DNA of 64,000 bases from Phenylobacterium sp. Its GTDB lineage: Bacteria; Pseudomonadota; Alphaproteobacteria; Caulobacterales; Caulobacteraceae. Shown here one piece after another: positions 51,715-59,844 of the stretch. The position numbers and the translations under genes were made by a program. The notes beneath the pieces were generated by a model. It ran no database searches. It saw nothing but the letters and a program-made list of their open reading frames with translations, and was not told the DNA's origin. Every line of letters begins with the position of its first letter. The first letter of the stretch is position 1. The stretch is taken from the NCBI RefSeq assembly GCF_030698145.1, contig NZ_JAUYNW010000080.1, forward strand, positions 85,554 through 149,553. The letters run 5' to 3'.

Positions 51715-52652
51715 TGCGCCTGATCGACCGCGAAGAGGTGGCCGCCCGGCTCACCTACGAGGTCGCCATCCCCATCGTGCGCGAGGCGATGATCGCGCTC
51801 TCGGCGGGGACCACGCGCCAGCACCTTCGCTCGATCATCCCGCTGGCGCAGGGGCGGATGTTCGGGATCATGCCCGGCGCCATGGGCGAGACCGCGCCGT
51901 TCGGCGCCAAGCTGATCAGCGTGTTTCCCGACAATTTCGCCAAGGGCGTCCAGTCCCACCAGGGCGTGGTGGTGCTGTTCGATCCCGACAGCGGCGCGCC
52001 GGTCTGCGTGGTCCATGCCGGCGAGATCACCGCCATCCGCACCGCCGCAGCCAGCGCCGTGGCCACCGACGCGCTCGCCAGACCCGAGGCCTCGCGCCTG
52101 ACCCTGCTGGGCTATGGAGAACAGGCCGCCACCCATGCCCGGGCCATCGCCAAGGTCCGCGCCTTGAGCGCCATCCATGTCTGGGGCCGCGACGCCGGCC
52201 GTCGCGAGGCCTTCGCCGCCAAGATGGGCGCCGAGCTTGGCCTGCCGGCGACGGCCCATGCCGAGGTCGAGGCCGCCGTCGCCCAGGCTGACATCATCTG
52301 CACCCTGACCCCTTCCGCCGAGCCCATTCTCAAGGGCGCCTGGGTGGCGCCGGGGACGCACCTGAACCTGGTCGGCTCCAGCTACGCCGGCCCCGTCGAG
52401 GTCGACAGCGACCTGGTGGTCCGCGCCCGCTTCATCGCCGACAGCCGCGAGGGCGTGCTGCGCCAGGGCGCCGAGTTCCTGCGCGCCAAGGCCGCCGGCC
52501 TGATCGGCGACGACCATATAGCGGCCGAGATCGGCGAGGTGCTGTCGGGCAAGGTCGCGGGCCGACGCTCCGCAGATGAGATCACGGCCTACAAGTCCCT
52601 GGGCCACGTGGTCCAGGACCTGGCCACCGCCTGGGCGCTCTACTCGGCCTAG
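51714..52652 (+). CDS. Ornithine cyclodeaminase / mu-crystallin family enzyme
   Basis: The ATG overlaps the synthetase stop by one base (TAATG). 312 aa. AKLISVFPDNFAKG holds the substrate-binding Lys, EITAIRTAAASAVATDALARPEA the conserved Arg, LLGYGEQAATHARAIAKV the NAD fold, and LVGSSYAGPVEVDSDLV the catalytic Asp. The family converts L-ornithine to L-proline and ammonia with tightly bound NAD, or reduces cyclic imines. In a region holding AST genes and putA, ornithine-to-proline is the simplest reading. A ketimine or pyrroline-2-carboxylate reductase role cannot be excluded. Confidence 0.88.
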   Translation: MRLIDREEVAARLTYEVAIPIVREAMIALSAGTTRQHLRSIIPLAQGRMFGIMPGAMGETAPFGAKLISVFPDNFAKGVQSHQGVVVLFDPDSGAPVCVVHAGEITAIRTAAASAVATDALARPEASRLTLLGYGEQAATHARAIAKVRALSAIHVWGRDAGRREAFAAKMGAELGLPATAHAEVEAAVAQADIICTLTPSAEPILKGAWVAPGTHLNLVGSSYAGPVEVDSDLVVRARFIADSREGVLRQGAEFLRAKAAGLIGDDHIAAEIGEVLSGKVAGRRSADEITAYKSLGHVVQDLATAWALYSA

Positions 52653-53689
52653 GACGCCTCGTCGGGCGGGTCCTGGTCCTTCGCGGCCCTCAGCGCGCGC
52701 GGGCTGGACCCGGTCCAGCGCTTGAAGGCGCGCGAGAAGGCGGCCGGATCTGAAAAGCCCACGAGATAGGCCGTCTCGTTCACCGAGACCCGGCGGCCGC
52801 TGAGATAGTGCAGGGCCAGCTTGTGGCGCAGGTCATCCAGCACCTGCTCGTAGGTCACGCCCTCGGCCTTCAGCTTGCGGAAGAGGGTCTGGCGGCTGAC
52901 CCCCATCTTGCTGGCGACCCTGTCCATGCCGGCGTCGCCGGTGTGCAGCACCATCATCAACAGGCTCTCGACCTTGCCCTGGATCGACTTCGAGCTCTCC
53001 AGGCTCTTGAGTTGCGCATCGGCATGCTCGTTCAGGATCCCGAAGACGTAGCGCGGCAGGCGCTCGACCCTGTGAGTTGCCCAGGCCTCGTCGATCAGGA
53101 TGGCGTTCTGGGTGCTCCCGAACACCACCGGCGCCTGGAAGATGCGTTCGTACTCCGCGCCATAGCCCGGATCGGCATGGGTGACATGCACCTCCCGCAC
53201 ATAGGGCGCGTCGAGCAGCCGTCGCGGCGCGCAGATCATCTGGGCGAAGGCCGACTCGGTGAGTTCGGGAAAATCGTTGGGGTTCGCGCGGTTGTCTATC
53301 AGCCAGTAGACGCCCCGCTCCTGCGTGACGGCGAAGCGATCGCCGGACCCCACATTGTCGGTCTCCACGATCAGGCGCACGAAGCGGTTCAGCTGCTTGA
53401 AGGCCTCGATCATGGTCTCGGAAGCCTGGCCGATCAGGCCGATGATCGAGATCTTGGCGATGTCCACCGCCTCGCCGTAGTGGAGCGCCAGGGCCGGGTC
53501 GTTGCTGAGTTCCTTGGCCGCGCGCATCAGGGCCACGTACTTCACGAACGGAATGCGGTTTTCCTGGTCCTCGAGGTCCTTCAGGTCGATGCACGACCGC
53601 TCGGCCAGCGCCCTGCGGCTGGCGCCCTTCGACACGGCCAGGTCCAGCAGGCCGCGCGCGAAGCCCGCCCCGACGGTCAGCTCAGCCAT
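52649..53689 (-). CDS. AraC-family regulator with N-terminal arabinose-binding-like domain
   Basis: The 346-aa product has an N-terminal domain of the type found in OruR/ArgR-like AraC proteins (ALAERSCIDLKDLEDQENRIPFVKYVALMRAAKELSNDPALALHYGE) and two C-terminal HTH motifs (DRVASKMGVSRQTLFRKLKAEGVTYEQVLDDLRHKLALHYLSGRRVSVNETAYLVGFSDPAAFSRAFKRWTG). It is convergent with the ornithine cyclodeaminase gene, overlapping by four bases. In Pseudomonas OruR controls ornithine use, and a related role would fit, but this is inference from context. Confidence 0.9.
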   Translation of the reverse strand: MAELTVGAGFARGLLDLAVSKGASRRALAERSCIDLKDLEDQENRIPFVKYVALMRAAKELSNDPALALHYGEAVDIAKISIIGLIGQASETMIEAFKQLNRFVRLIVETDNVGSGDRFAVTQERGVYWLIDNRANPNDFPELTESAFAQMICAPRRLLDAPYVREVHVTHADPGYGAEYERIFQAPVVFGSTQNAILIDEAWATHRVERLPRYVFGILNEHADAQLKSLESSKSIQGKVESLLMMVLHTGDAGMDRVASKMGVSRQTLFRKLKAEGVTYEQVLDDLRHKLALHYLSGRRVSVNETAYLVGFSDPAAFSRAFKRWTGSSPRALRAAKDQDPPDEAS

Positions 53690-53856
53690 GGTTTCGGCGC
53701 CTCATGGTTTCCGATCCCGCTCTCATCCTTAGAGGCCGCTGACCCCTGTTTTGGATGCAAGCCCCCCTGCAACTTGCGGTCAGGTTTTTGATACGAGCCG
53801 TCATGGCCATCACCGCTCCCATGGCTAGGCTCGGTTCAGCGTTTGGTGGGTGATGC

Positions 53857-54702
53857 ATGACGGCGGTTGTTGCGACGGGCGGGTTGGGGGCGAGTTCCGC
53901 CGCGGACAAGGCCTTGCAGGCTTCGGCGGCGTTCTGGTTCGTGACGGCCGTGATCGGCCAGTGGGCGTTCCTCTACTATATCGCCGCCTTCTACGGACCC
54001 TCGACATTCTCCGGTGATTTCCAGGCCTGGGGAAAGAACACCCTGCTCTCCGGGGGCTACAGGCCCGGCGACACGGTGGGCAACCTGACCTTCGCCGCCC
54101 ACGCCCTGCTGGCGGGGATCATCGCCTTCGGCGGGGCCCTGCAGCTCGTGCCTCAGGTCCGGGCCCGCGCGCCCGCATTCCACCGCTGGAACGGCCGGGT
54201 GTTCCTGCTGACCGCCAGCGGCCTCAGCCTGGCGGGGTTCTACCTGGTCTGGGTCCGCGGCACGGGCAGCGGCCTGGTCAGCTCGATCGCCATCAGCATC
54301 AACGGCCTGCTCATTCTGGGCTTCGCGGCCCTGGCCTGGCGCGCGGCACGGGCGCGGGCCTTCGCCGTCCATCGCCGCTGGGCGATGCGCCTCTACCTGG
54401 TGTCGAACGCCCAATGGTTCATGCGGGTCGGCTTCTTCGCCTGGTTCATGGTCAGCCGTCCGCTGGCGGTGAAGGGCCTGGACGGCGCCTTCTTCATCGC
54501 CTGGTCCTTCGGCTGCTACCTCGTGCCGCTCGCGGTCCTGGAGCTCTACCTGCGCGCCAAGGACGGCGCCGGGCCGAGCGGGCGCTTCGCCATGGCCGGC
54601 GGCCTCTTCGTGCTCACCGCGCTCATGGGCGTCGGAATGGTGGGCTTCACAATCTTCTCGCAGCGCATCCTGTCGGGCGCGCCGGTCGGGCTTCCGGGGT
54701 AA
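53857..54702 (+). CDS. DUF2306 domain membrane protein
   Basis: The 281-aa product has about seven predicted TM helices. AFLYYIAAFYGPSTFSGDF, TFAAHALLAGIIAFGGALQLVPQVRARAPAFHRWNGRVFLLTASG and VHRRWAMRLYLVSNAQWFMRVG are DUF2306 signatures. The conserved His residues (AHALLAG, HRWNGR, HRRWAMR) resemble heme or quinone ligation in membrane proteins, though function is unproven. It is the first of three adjacent membrane-protein genes; the next begins seven bases after its stop. Confidence 0.83.
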   Translation: MTAVVATGGLGASSAADKALQASAAFWFVTAVIGQWAFLYYIAAFYGPSTFSGDFQAWGKNTLLSGGYRPGDTVGNLTFAAHALLAGIIAFGGALQLVPQVRARAPAFHRWNGRVFLLTASGLSLAGFYLVWVRGTGSGLVSSIAISINGLLILGFAALAWRAARARAFAVHRRWAMRLYLVSNAQWFMRVGFFAWFMVSRPLAVKGLDGAFFIAWSFGCYLVPLAVLELYLRAKDGAGPSGRFAMAGGLFVLTALMGVGMVGFTIFSQRILSGAPVGLPG

Positions 54703-54709
54703 GCGCACC

Positions 54710-55426
54710 ATGTCGCCACTGATGATGATCCATATCACCGCCGGCGGCCTGGGCCTGCTGTCGGGCTTCGGCGCACTCGCCTTCCGCAAGGGCGAGCCCC
54801 TGCACCGGGCGGTCGGGACCCTGTTCTTCGGCGCCATGCTGTTCATGTCGGGGCTGGGCGCGATCCTGGCCGTCTTCCTGCCCAACCGGCCCACCGTCCT
54901 CATCGGCCTGCTCACCTTCTACCTGGTGGCCACGGCCTGGGCGACGGTCCGGCGCGAGGAGGGGCGCATCGGCCGCTTCGAGGTCGGCGCGGCGCTGGCC
55001 GTGATCGGCGTGGCCGCGGCGCTGTTCATCGCCGGATGGGTGGCGACCCAGAGCCCCAAGGGGCGAATGGATCAGATTCCCAATCAGGTGATCTTCGTCT
55101 TCGCGACGGTGGCCACAATCGCCGCGGCCACGGATCTGCGGATGATCCGGCGCGGCGGGGTTACCGGCGCGCCGCGCATCGCCCGGCACCTCTGGCGCAT
55201 GTGCGTCGCCCTGCTGATCGCCACGACGTCGTTCTTCCTCGGACAGCAGAAGGTCATGCCCGAGGTCCTTCAGGGCTCACCGATCCTGTTCGTCCCGATC
55301 GTGGCCTCGCTCGGCCTGTTCACCTTCTGGATGCTGCGGGTCAAGTTCACCAACGCGTTCAAGCCCGAGGCGACCGCCCTTGGGGAAACGCCGAGAGGCA
55401 GGGCCGCATGGCTGTTCTTGAGCTAG
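54710..55426 (+). CDS. Multi-pass membrane protein, DUF2306-related, first tandem paralogue
   Basis: The 238-aa product has about seven TM helices. HITAGGLGLLSGFGALAFRKGEPLHRAVGTLFF at the N-terminus resembles the His-bearing DUF2306 core, and RIARHLWRMCVALLIATTSFFLGQQKVMPEVLQGSPILFVPIV near the C-terminus is shared with the next gene. Conserved His residues (HI, LHR, RH) could bind a cofactor. Function unknown. It overlaps the following gene, so they are translated together. Confidence 0.75.
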   Translation: MSPLMMIHITAGGLGLLSGFGALAFRKGEPLHRAVGTLFFGAMLFMSGLGAILAVFLPNRPTVLIGLLTFYLVATAWATVRREEGRIGRFEVGAALAVIGVAAALFIAGWVATQSPKGRMDQIPNQVIFVFATVATIAAATDLRMIRRGGVTGAPRIARHLWRMCVALLIATTSFFLGQQKVMPEVLQGSPILFVPIVASLGLFTFWMLRVKFTNAFKPEATALGETPRGRAAWLFLS

Positions 55427-56136
55427 CCGCCGACGCGCCCTGGATCGCCCGTGCGGCCGCCGCCTCGGCCCTGGTCCTCCACATCGGCGGCGGCGGCCTG
55501 GGCCTGGTCTCCGGCGCGGTGGCCGTGACCGTCCGCAAGGGCGAGCGCCTGCACCGGGCGGCGGGGACCGTGTTCTTCGTCTCCATGCTGACCATGTCCG
55601 GGATCGCCGGGCCGGTGTCCGTCATGATGGGCGACCGGGTCAACATCGTCGCCGCCGTGCTCACCTTCTACCTGGTGCTGACGGCCTGGATGGCGGTCCG
55701 GCGCAAGGAAGGCGAGACGGGCCTGTTCGAGATCGGCGCGCTGCTCGCCGTCATCGGCGTCACGGTGGCCGGCGTCGCCTTCATCTTCGAGGCGGCGGCC
55801 AGCCCGACGGGCATGATCGACGGCCAGCCGCCTCAGGCCAACTACATCTTCGCCTTCGTCGGAGGGATCGCCGCAATCTCGGATCTCAGCGTGATCCTGC
55901 GGGGCGGGGTATCCGGACCCCAGCGTATCGCGCGGCATCTCTGGCGCATGTGCTTCGCCCTGTTCATCGCCGCGGGTTCGCTGTTCCTCGGACAGCCGCA
56001 GGTCTTTCCCGAGGCCATCCGGCAATCGCCGATCCTGTTCGGGCCACCCCTGGCGACCCTGGTCCTGCTGGTCTTCTGGATGCTCCGGGTCAGGCTGACC
56101 AGGGCGTTCCGGCCGGCGGTCGAGAGCCCCGCCTAG
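55408..56136 (+). CDS. Multi-pass membrane protein, second tandem paralogue
   Basis: The ATG at 55408 overlaps the previous stop by 19 bases. The 242-aa product aligns along its length with its neighbour: HIGGGGLGLVSGAVAVTVRKGERLHRAAGTVFF, LTFYLVLTAWMAVRRKEGETGLFEIGALLAVIGV, RIARHLWRMCFALFIAAGSLFLGQPQVFPEAIRQSPILFGPPLA. The pair arose by tandem duplication. The N-terminal 20 residues are extra. Possible roles are membrane electron carrier or heterodimer with its paralogue; neither is demonstrated. Confidence 0.78.
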   Translation: MAVLELAADAPWIARAAAASALVLHIGGGGLGLVSGAVAVTVRKGERLHRAAGTVFFVSMLTMSGIAGPVSVMMGDRVNIVAAVLTFYLVLTAWMAVRRKEGETGLFEIGALLAVIGVTVAGVAFIFEAAASPTGMIDGQPPQANYIFAFVGGIAAISDLSVILRGGVSGPQRIARHLWRMCFALFIAAGSLFLGQPQVFPEAIRQSPILFGPPLATLVLLVFWMLRVRLTRAFRPAVESPA

Positions 56137-56253
56137 GCCTTAGCAGCATACAGTGACCGCTACGGTATTGACGCTTGGAATCTGTATGACTTTCATGCGG
56201 TTTCAAAAAAAATCGCCAACATAGACAATAGGTTACCACAACCCGAGACGCGT

Positions 56254-57312
56254 TCAGCGCGCGGGCTCCAGGCTGGCGATATAGGCCGCGATCAGGGCCA
56301 CGCCCTCGTCATGGACCAGGGAGCGGCTGAGCTCGGGCATCATGACGCCGGGCTCGGTCGACTTCATCCGGTGCAGCAGGATCGAGGCGGCCGGATCGCC
56401 CGGCGCGATGGAGACCTCCAGCCCGCCCGAACCGCGACCGGCGGCCACCGGCCGCTTGCCGACGCCGCGGGCGGCGGGGCGGGTCTCCTCGACGTCGAGG
56501 AACAGGCCCGAATTGGAGGCCATGCCCCGGGCGTTGTGGCAGTGGGCGCAGTTGGCGTCGAGATAGGCCTCGGCGCGCGCCGCCAGCGGCGCGGCCACAT
56601 CGTCCCAGACCGCGGTGCGCGGCGCCTTGGCCGGGGCCGGGGCGCCGGTCAGCATGCCGGTCCGGCTCCAGTGGGCCAGCTGGTTCTCGCGCCCGGCGGC
56701 GTAGGCGAAGGCGCCGTTGAGGTTGCGCGCCTTGGGGCCCAGCGGCGAGATCTCGCCGGCCACCGCGTGGCATTCCTTGCACTGGTTCACATTGGGCACG
56801 GCGTAGTCGACCCGCCTGGTCCGGCCTGCCGTGTCGATGAAGCCCACGTCCAGCCGGGCCCCGGCCCGCTTGAGCGTGGCCAGGGTCTGTTCGTCGTTCC
56901 AGACATAGGCCAGCGCCGCCCAGCCGTCGGCCTTGCGGATCAGCAGCCGGGTCTCGAGGAAGCGGATCTTTTCCTTCGGCCGGCGCAGGTCGGCGGGGTA
57001 GGCGAAGGTCTTGACCAGGGTCGCGCCCACCGGGAACTCGAACGCCCCGGCGGCCGTGTAGGTCGCGGCCTTGCCCGGCGGCAGGAACACGAAGCGGAAC
57101 TTCTCGGCATAGTCGCTGAACAGCGGGGTGTTGAGGGCGTAGGGCGTCACCCGACCGTTGGGCGCGCGCGCGCCCTCATCGACGAACAGCCGGTAGGCGT
57201 CGAGGGTCTGGGCCGGCGCCTCGGCCAGCAGGGCGTCCAGGGCGACGGGCGGGGCCTGGGGCGCCGCCCCCAGCAACAGGGCCGCCGCCGCGATGGCGGC
57301 CAGGGGTCTCAA
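56254..57312 (-). CDS. SO2930-family diheme c-type cytochrome
   Basis: The 352-aa product starts at a TTG overlapping the stop of the beta-helix gene (TTGA). Signal peptide MRPLAAIAAAALLLGAAPQAPP. Two heme c sites: CKECH (about residue 180) and CAHCH (about residue 258). LDAYRLFVDEGARAPNGRVTPYALNTPLFSDYAEKFRFVFLPPG is the distinctive SO2930-family N-terminus, and PGVMMPELSRSLVHDEGVALIAAYI closes it, with a Met near heme 2. Periplasmic electron carrier or oxidase. It is translationally coupled with the beta-helix gene upstream, a conserved pairing. Confidence 0.88.
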   Translation of the reverse strand: MRPLAAIAAAALLLGAAPQAPPVALDALLAEAPAQTLDAYRLFVDEGARAPNGRVTPYALNTPLFSDYAEKFRFVFLPPGKAATYTAAGAFEFPVGATLVKTFAYPADLRRPKEKIRFLETRLLIRKADGWAALAYVWNDEQTLATLKRAGARLDVGFIDTAGRTRRVDYAVPNVNQCKECHAVAGEISPLGPKARNLNGAFAYAAGRENQLAHWSRTGMLTGAPAPAKAPRTAVWDDVAAPLAARAEAYLDANCAHCHNARGMASNSGLFLDVEETRPAARGVGKRPVAAGRGSGGLEVSIAPGDPAASILLHRMKSTEPGVMMPELSRSLVHDEGVALIAAYIASLEPAR

Positions 57313-58514
57313 GGGACCAGCTTGGCCTGCTCGGCGGGCAGGACCACGGCCTTGGGCTCCTCGATCACCGCGTCGCCAAGGGTCGGCGAGATCTTGGGAT
57401 TGGCCTCCATGAGGGCGCCCGGCTTCGGAAGATTGAGATTGACCACCGGGCCGTCGGTCAACCGCACCCGGACCGCCTCGCTGCCGGGCCAGGTCACCAC
57501 CCCGTCCCAGATCACCGGCGGCACGGTCCCGCCCAGCGCCTTGGCCAGGATCGCCCCGCCAGGGAAGGCTGGCGCCCAGGCGTTGCGGCCGAGCCGGTTG
57601 TTCCGCACCACGATGTCGCGGGGCAGGGGGTTGTAGGTCTTGTCGTCGAACGTCTGGCTATAGGCGATGAGGATCACCGCGGCGCTGCCGTTGCCGTCGA
57701 TCTCGTTGTCGAAGACGTGGACGTTCTTGTTGGCCATCAGCATGACACCGGTGCCCATCGGCACATTGGCGACGATATTGCCCTTGGGCGCGAAGTTCGG
57801 CGTGTCGTTGTCGATCACCTTGTTGCGGAAGATGCGAGTGGAATGACCGCCCATCTGCGGCAGGTTCGGCAGGTCGAACACCAGGATGCCCCCGGTGTTG
57901 TGGGTCGCGACATTGTCGAAGACGTCGGCGTTCATCGAGTTCTCGATCTCGATCCCGGCGACGTTGAACTCCGCGGTCGAGTTCTTGACGATGATGTTCT
58001 TCGACTGGCCAACATAGATGCCGGCGTCGGAGGCGCCGCGCACCGTCACCCTGTCGATCAGCACATTGGTCGAGGAGACCGGATAGACCCCATAGGCGCC
58101 GTTGGTCTCCTTCGGCCCGCCGGTCCATTCGACCACGACATTGAGGAAACTGATCTGGTCGGAGCCCTTGGACTTGATGCCGTCGCCCTTGGTGTCCTGC
58201 AGGGAGAAGTCGCGCACCGTGACCCGGTCGGACGTGATCAGCAGGCCTTCGCCCGCGCCCTTCTGGCCGGCGAAGGAGAGGACCGTCTCGCCCGGCCCCG
58301 CGCCCTTCACGGTGACGCCGTCGATGTCCAGCGAGAGGCCGTCGGTGAAGTCGTAGCGCCCGGCGGCCAGGTCGACGACGTCGCCCGGCTTGGCGTCGAG
58401 CAGGGCGGTCTGGACGCGCTCCTGGGCGTTCGGCCCCGGTCCGACCGCGAGGGTCTTGGCCTGGGCGGAGCCGGCCGCCAGCACGGCGGCGAGCGTGATG
58501 GCGAGCGATCTCAT
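57309..58514 (-). CDS. Exported parallel beta-helix domain protein
   Basis: ATG with GGGAGGAC upstream; 401 aa. Signal peptide MRSLAITLAAVLAAGSAQA, then NOSD/pectate-lyase-like right-handed beta-helix coils (GDVVDLAAGRYDFTDGLSLDIDGVTVKGAG, RVTVRDFSLQDTKGDGIKSKGSDQISFLNVVVEWTGG, NVLIDRVTVRGASDAGIYVGQSKNIIVKNSTAEFNVAGIEIENSMNADVFDNVATHNTGGILVF). No catalytic lyase motif is evident. It is the first gene of the pair with the SO2930 diheme cytochrome. Function unknown; carbohydrate binding is a guess. Confidence 0.85.
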   Translation of the reverse strand: MRSLAITLAAVLAAGSAQAKTLAVGPGPNAQERVQTALLDAKPGDVVDLAAGRYDFTDGLSLDIDGVTVKGAGPGETVLSFAGQKGAGEGLLITSDRVTVRDFSLQDTKGDGIKSKGSDQISFLNVVVEWTGGPKETNGAYGVYPVSSTNVLIDRVTVRGASDAGIYVGQSKNIIVKNSTAEFNVAGIEIENSMNADVFDNVATHNTGGILVFDLPNLPQMGGHSTRIFRNKVIDNDTPNFAPKGNIVANVPMGTGVMLMANKNVHVFDNEIDGNGSAAVILIAYSQTFDDKTYNPLPRDIVVRNNRLGRNAWAPAFPGGAILAKALGGTVPPVIWDGVVTWPGSEAVRVRLTDGPVVNLNLPKPGALMEANPKISPTLGDAVIEEPKAVVLPAEQAKLVP

Positions 58515-58669
58515 GGCGTCCTCCCGGCGGCGTCTGACGCGCCCCCTTGTGGCCGCAGGCTAGGTTGTCGCCGTTCAGTTGGCGAGCGCAATAAATCGGC
58601 GGGGTTGCGCAGGAAATGGGCGGTGATCAGGCCGATGGAGTTTGGCGCTGCGCTAGACCGGCGCAGCCG

Positions 58670-59668
58670 TCATTGCGGGAGCGTAGACCGGCCACGGCAC
58701 CAGGGCTTCGATGTCGTGCAGTCGTCAAGGACTCCGGCGGAGGTCTCTCCATGGCGTGCGATATCCCTCTGTATGTCGCGCCACTCCGGTCTCAGCTCAG
58801 ACCATGGAGCAGGCCGCCACGCTTCCTCAATGCGCTCCGCAGCTACACGCTCTTCGACGGTCAGCCTGCTCCAGGCGAGGTCGCGCCGCGGCGCGAACCT
58901 CACAGGGGCCCGAGCCGCCAGGCGCGAGAGCCACAGATGAACCTCGGTCGGGCTCTGGCCGTAGTCGTATGAGGACCCGCCCGCCAACACCTCCTGGCAG
59001 AAGCTGGAGTCGGTTCGCGCGCAGAGCTCCATCAGCCGTCGCGCCAGGGGAAGGTTGGCCGGGTACTGATGCACGTCGCCGGCGATGTAGGTCGCGACGC
59101 TGATGATGCCCCACATGTTGCCCCCCTCGGCCGCCCTGCCGGCGAACGCCAGCGCAATCGCCCGGTTCGCCTGAACCTGCTCGATCGAGCCATCGCCCCT
59201 CTGGTGCCAATACCATCGGACAAGTTCGTCGTGAGCGAGCGGATCGCCGAGCTGGGACGCGCGGGTCACAAGGCTCAGCCACCGCGCCCAGTCGTCAGGC
59301 GACGAGCCGTCGCGCAGATCGGAGGCCAGGCGCATCATGGCCTCGCTGCTGCCGCGAGCCGCCAGGGGTTCAAGCACCAGCCGGCGACCCTCACGATGGG
59401 CGCGCAGAAGGTCCTCCAGGTGAGCGTCGGCATCTTCGGCCCCGGACTTGGGGGGCTCTTGGTCAATCGCAAAAAGGCTTGCCGTATGCGCCGCTTCGAG
59501 GGGGCGGAGCGCATCCTCCACCTCTGCGCGTTGGCGTTTGAGATCATCGAGGTGACTCGGCGCCTGCCGCGCCAAACCATCAGCCTGCGGGCGTAGCGCA
59601 GGCTCCGGCGCGCCCGGCGTGGCGCAGCCTGCAACCAAGCTCACGAACAGCATCGCGATAACGCGCAT
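58670..59668 (-). CDS. Lipoprotein with SEL1-like repeats
   Basis: The ATG at 59668 gives a lipoprotein signal, MRVIAMLFVSLVAGCATPG, with the lipobox Cys in LVAGC; the 27 residues before it in the ORF track are not native. The product is about 332 aa. Helical pairs resembling SEL1/TPR-like units run from about residue 95 to 250 (AARGSSEAMMRLASDLRDGSSPDDWARWLSLVTRASQLGDPLAHDELVRWY; RAIALAFAGRAAEGGNMWGIISVATYIAGDVHQYPANLPLARRLMELCARTDSSFCQEVLAGG). Probably outer-membrane-anchored facing the periplasm. Function not recognised. Confidence 0.75.
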   Translation of the reverse strand: MRVIAMLFVSLVAGCATPGAPEPALRPQADGLARQAPSHLDDLKRQRAEVEDALRPLEAAHTASLFAIDQEPPKSGAEDADAHLEDLLRAHREGRRLVLEPLAARGSSEAMMRLASDLRDGSSPDDWARWLSLVTRASQLGDPLAHDELVRWYWHQRGDGSIEQVQANRAIALAFAGRAAEGGNMWGIISVATYIAGDVHQYPANLPLARRLMELCARTDSSFCQEVLAGGSSYDYGQSPTEVHLWLSRLAARAPVRFAPRRDLAWSRLTVEERVAAERIEEAWRPAPWSELRPEWRDIQRDIARHGETSAGVLDDCTTSKPWCRGRSTLPQ

Positions 59669-59804
59669 CGCACTTCCCGCGCCGCCACGTGCGCCGCGCC
59701 TCCAGGTTGCACCTGGGGATACTGAACATCGATACGGCCGGCGCAACAAGTTCGGCTGGCCGCCCTGACGGATGTCGCGTCATAGGTCAGCCCGGGCGCA
59801 GGGC

Positions 59805-59829
59805 CTCCTCCTCCCGCGAGGGGAGAAGG
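59805..59829. repeat. REP-like palindromic element (short)
   Basis: CCTCCTCCTCCCGCGAGGGGAGAAGG is an imperfect inverted repeat just downstream of the aldo-keto reductase stop. It resembles the CTCCCC...GGGGAG arms of the larger elements at 61.6 and 63.9 kb. Confidence 0.5.
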
Positions 59830-59844
59830 GGCGCTGCGTCATGG

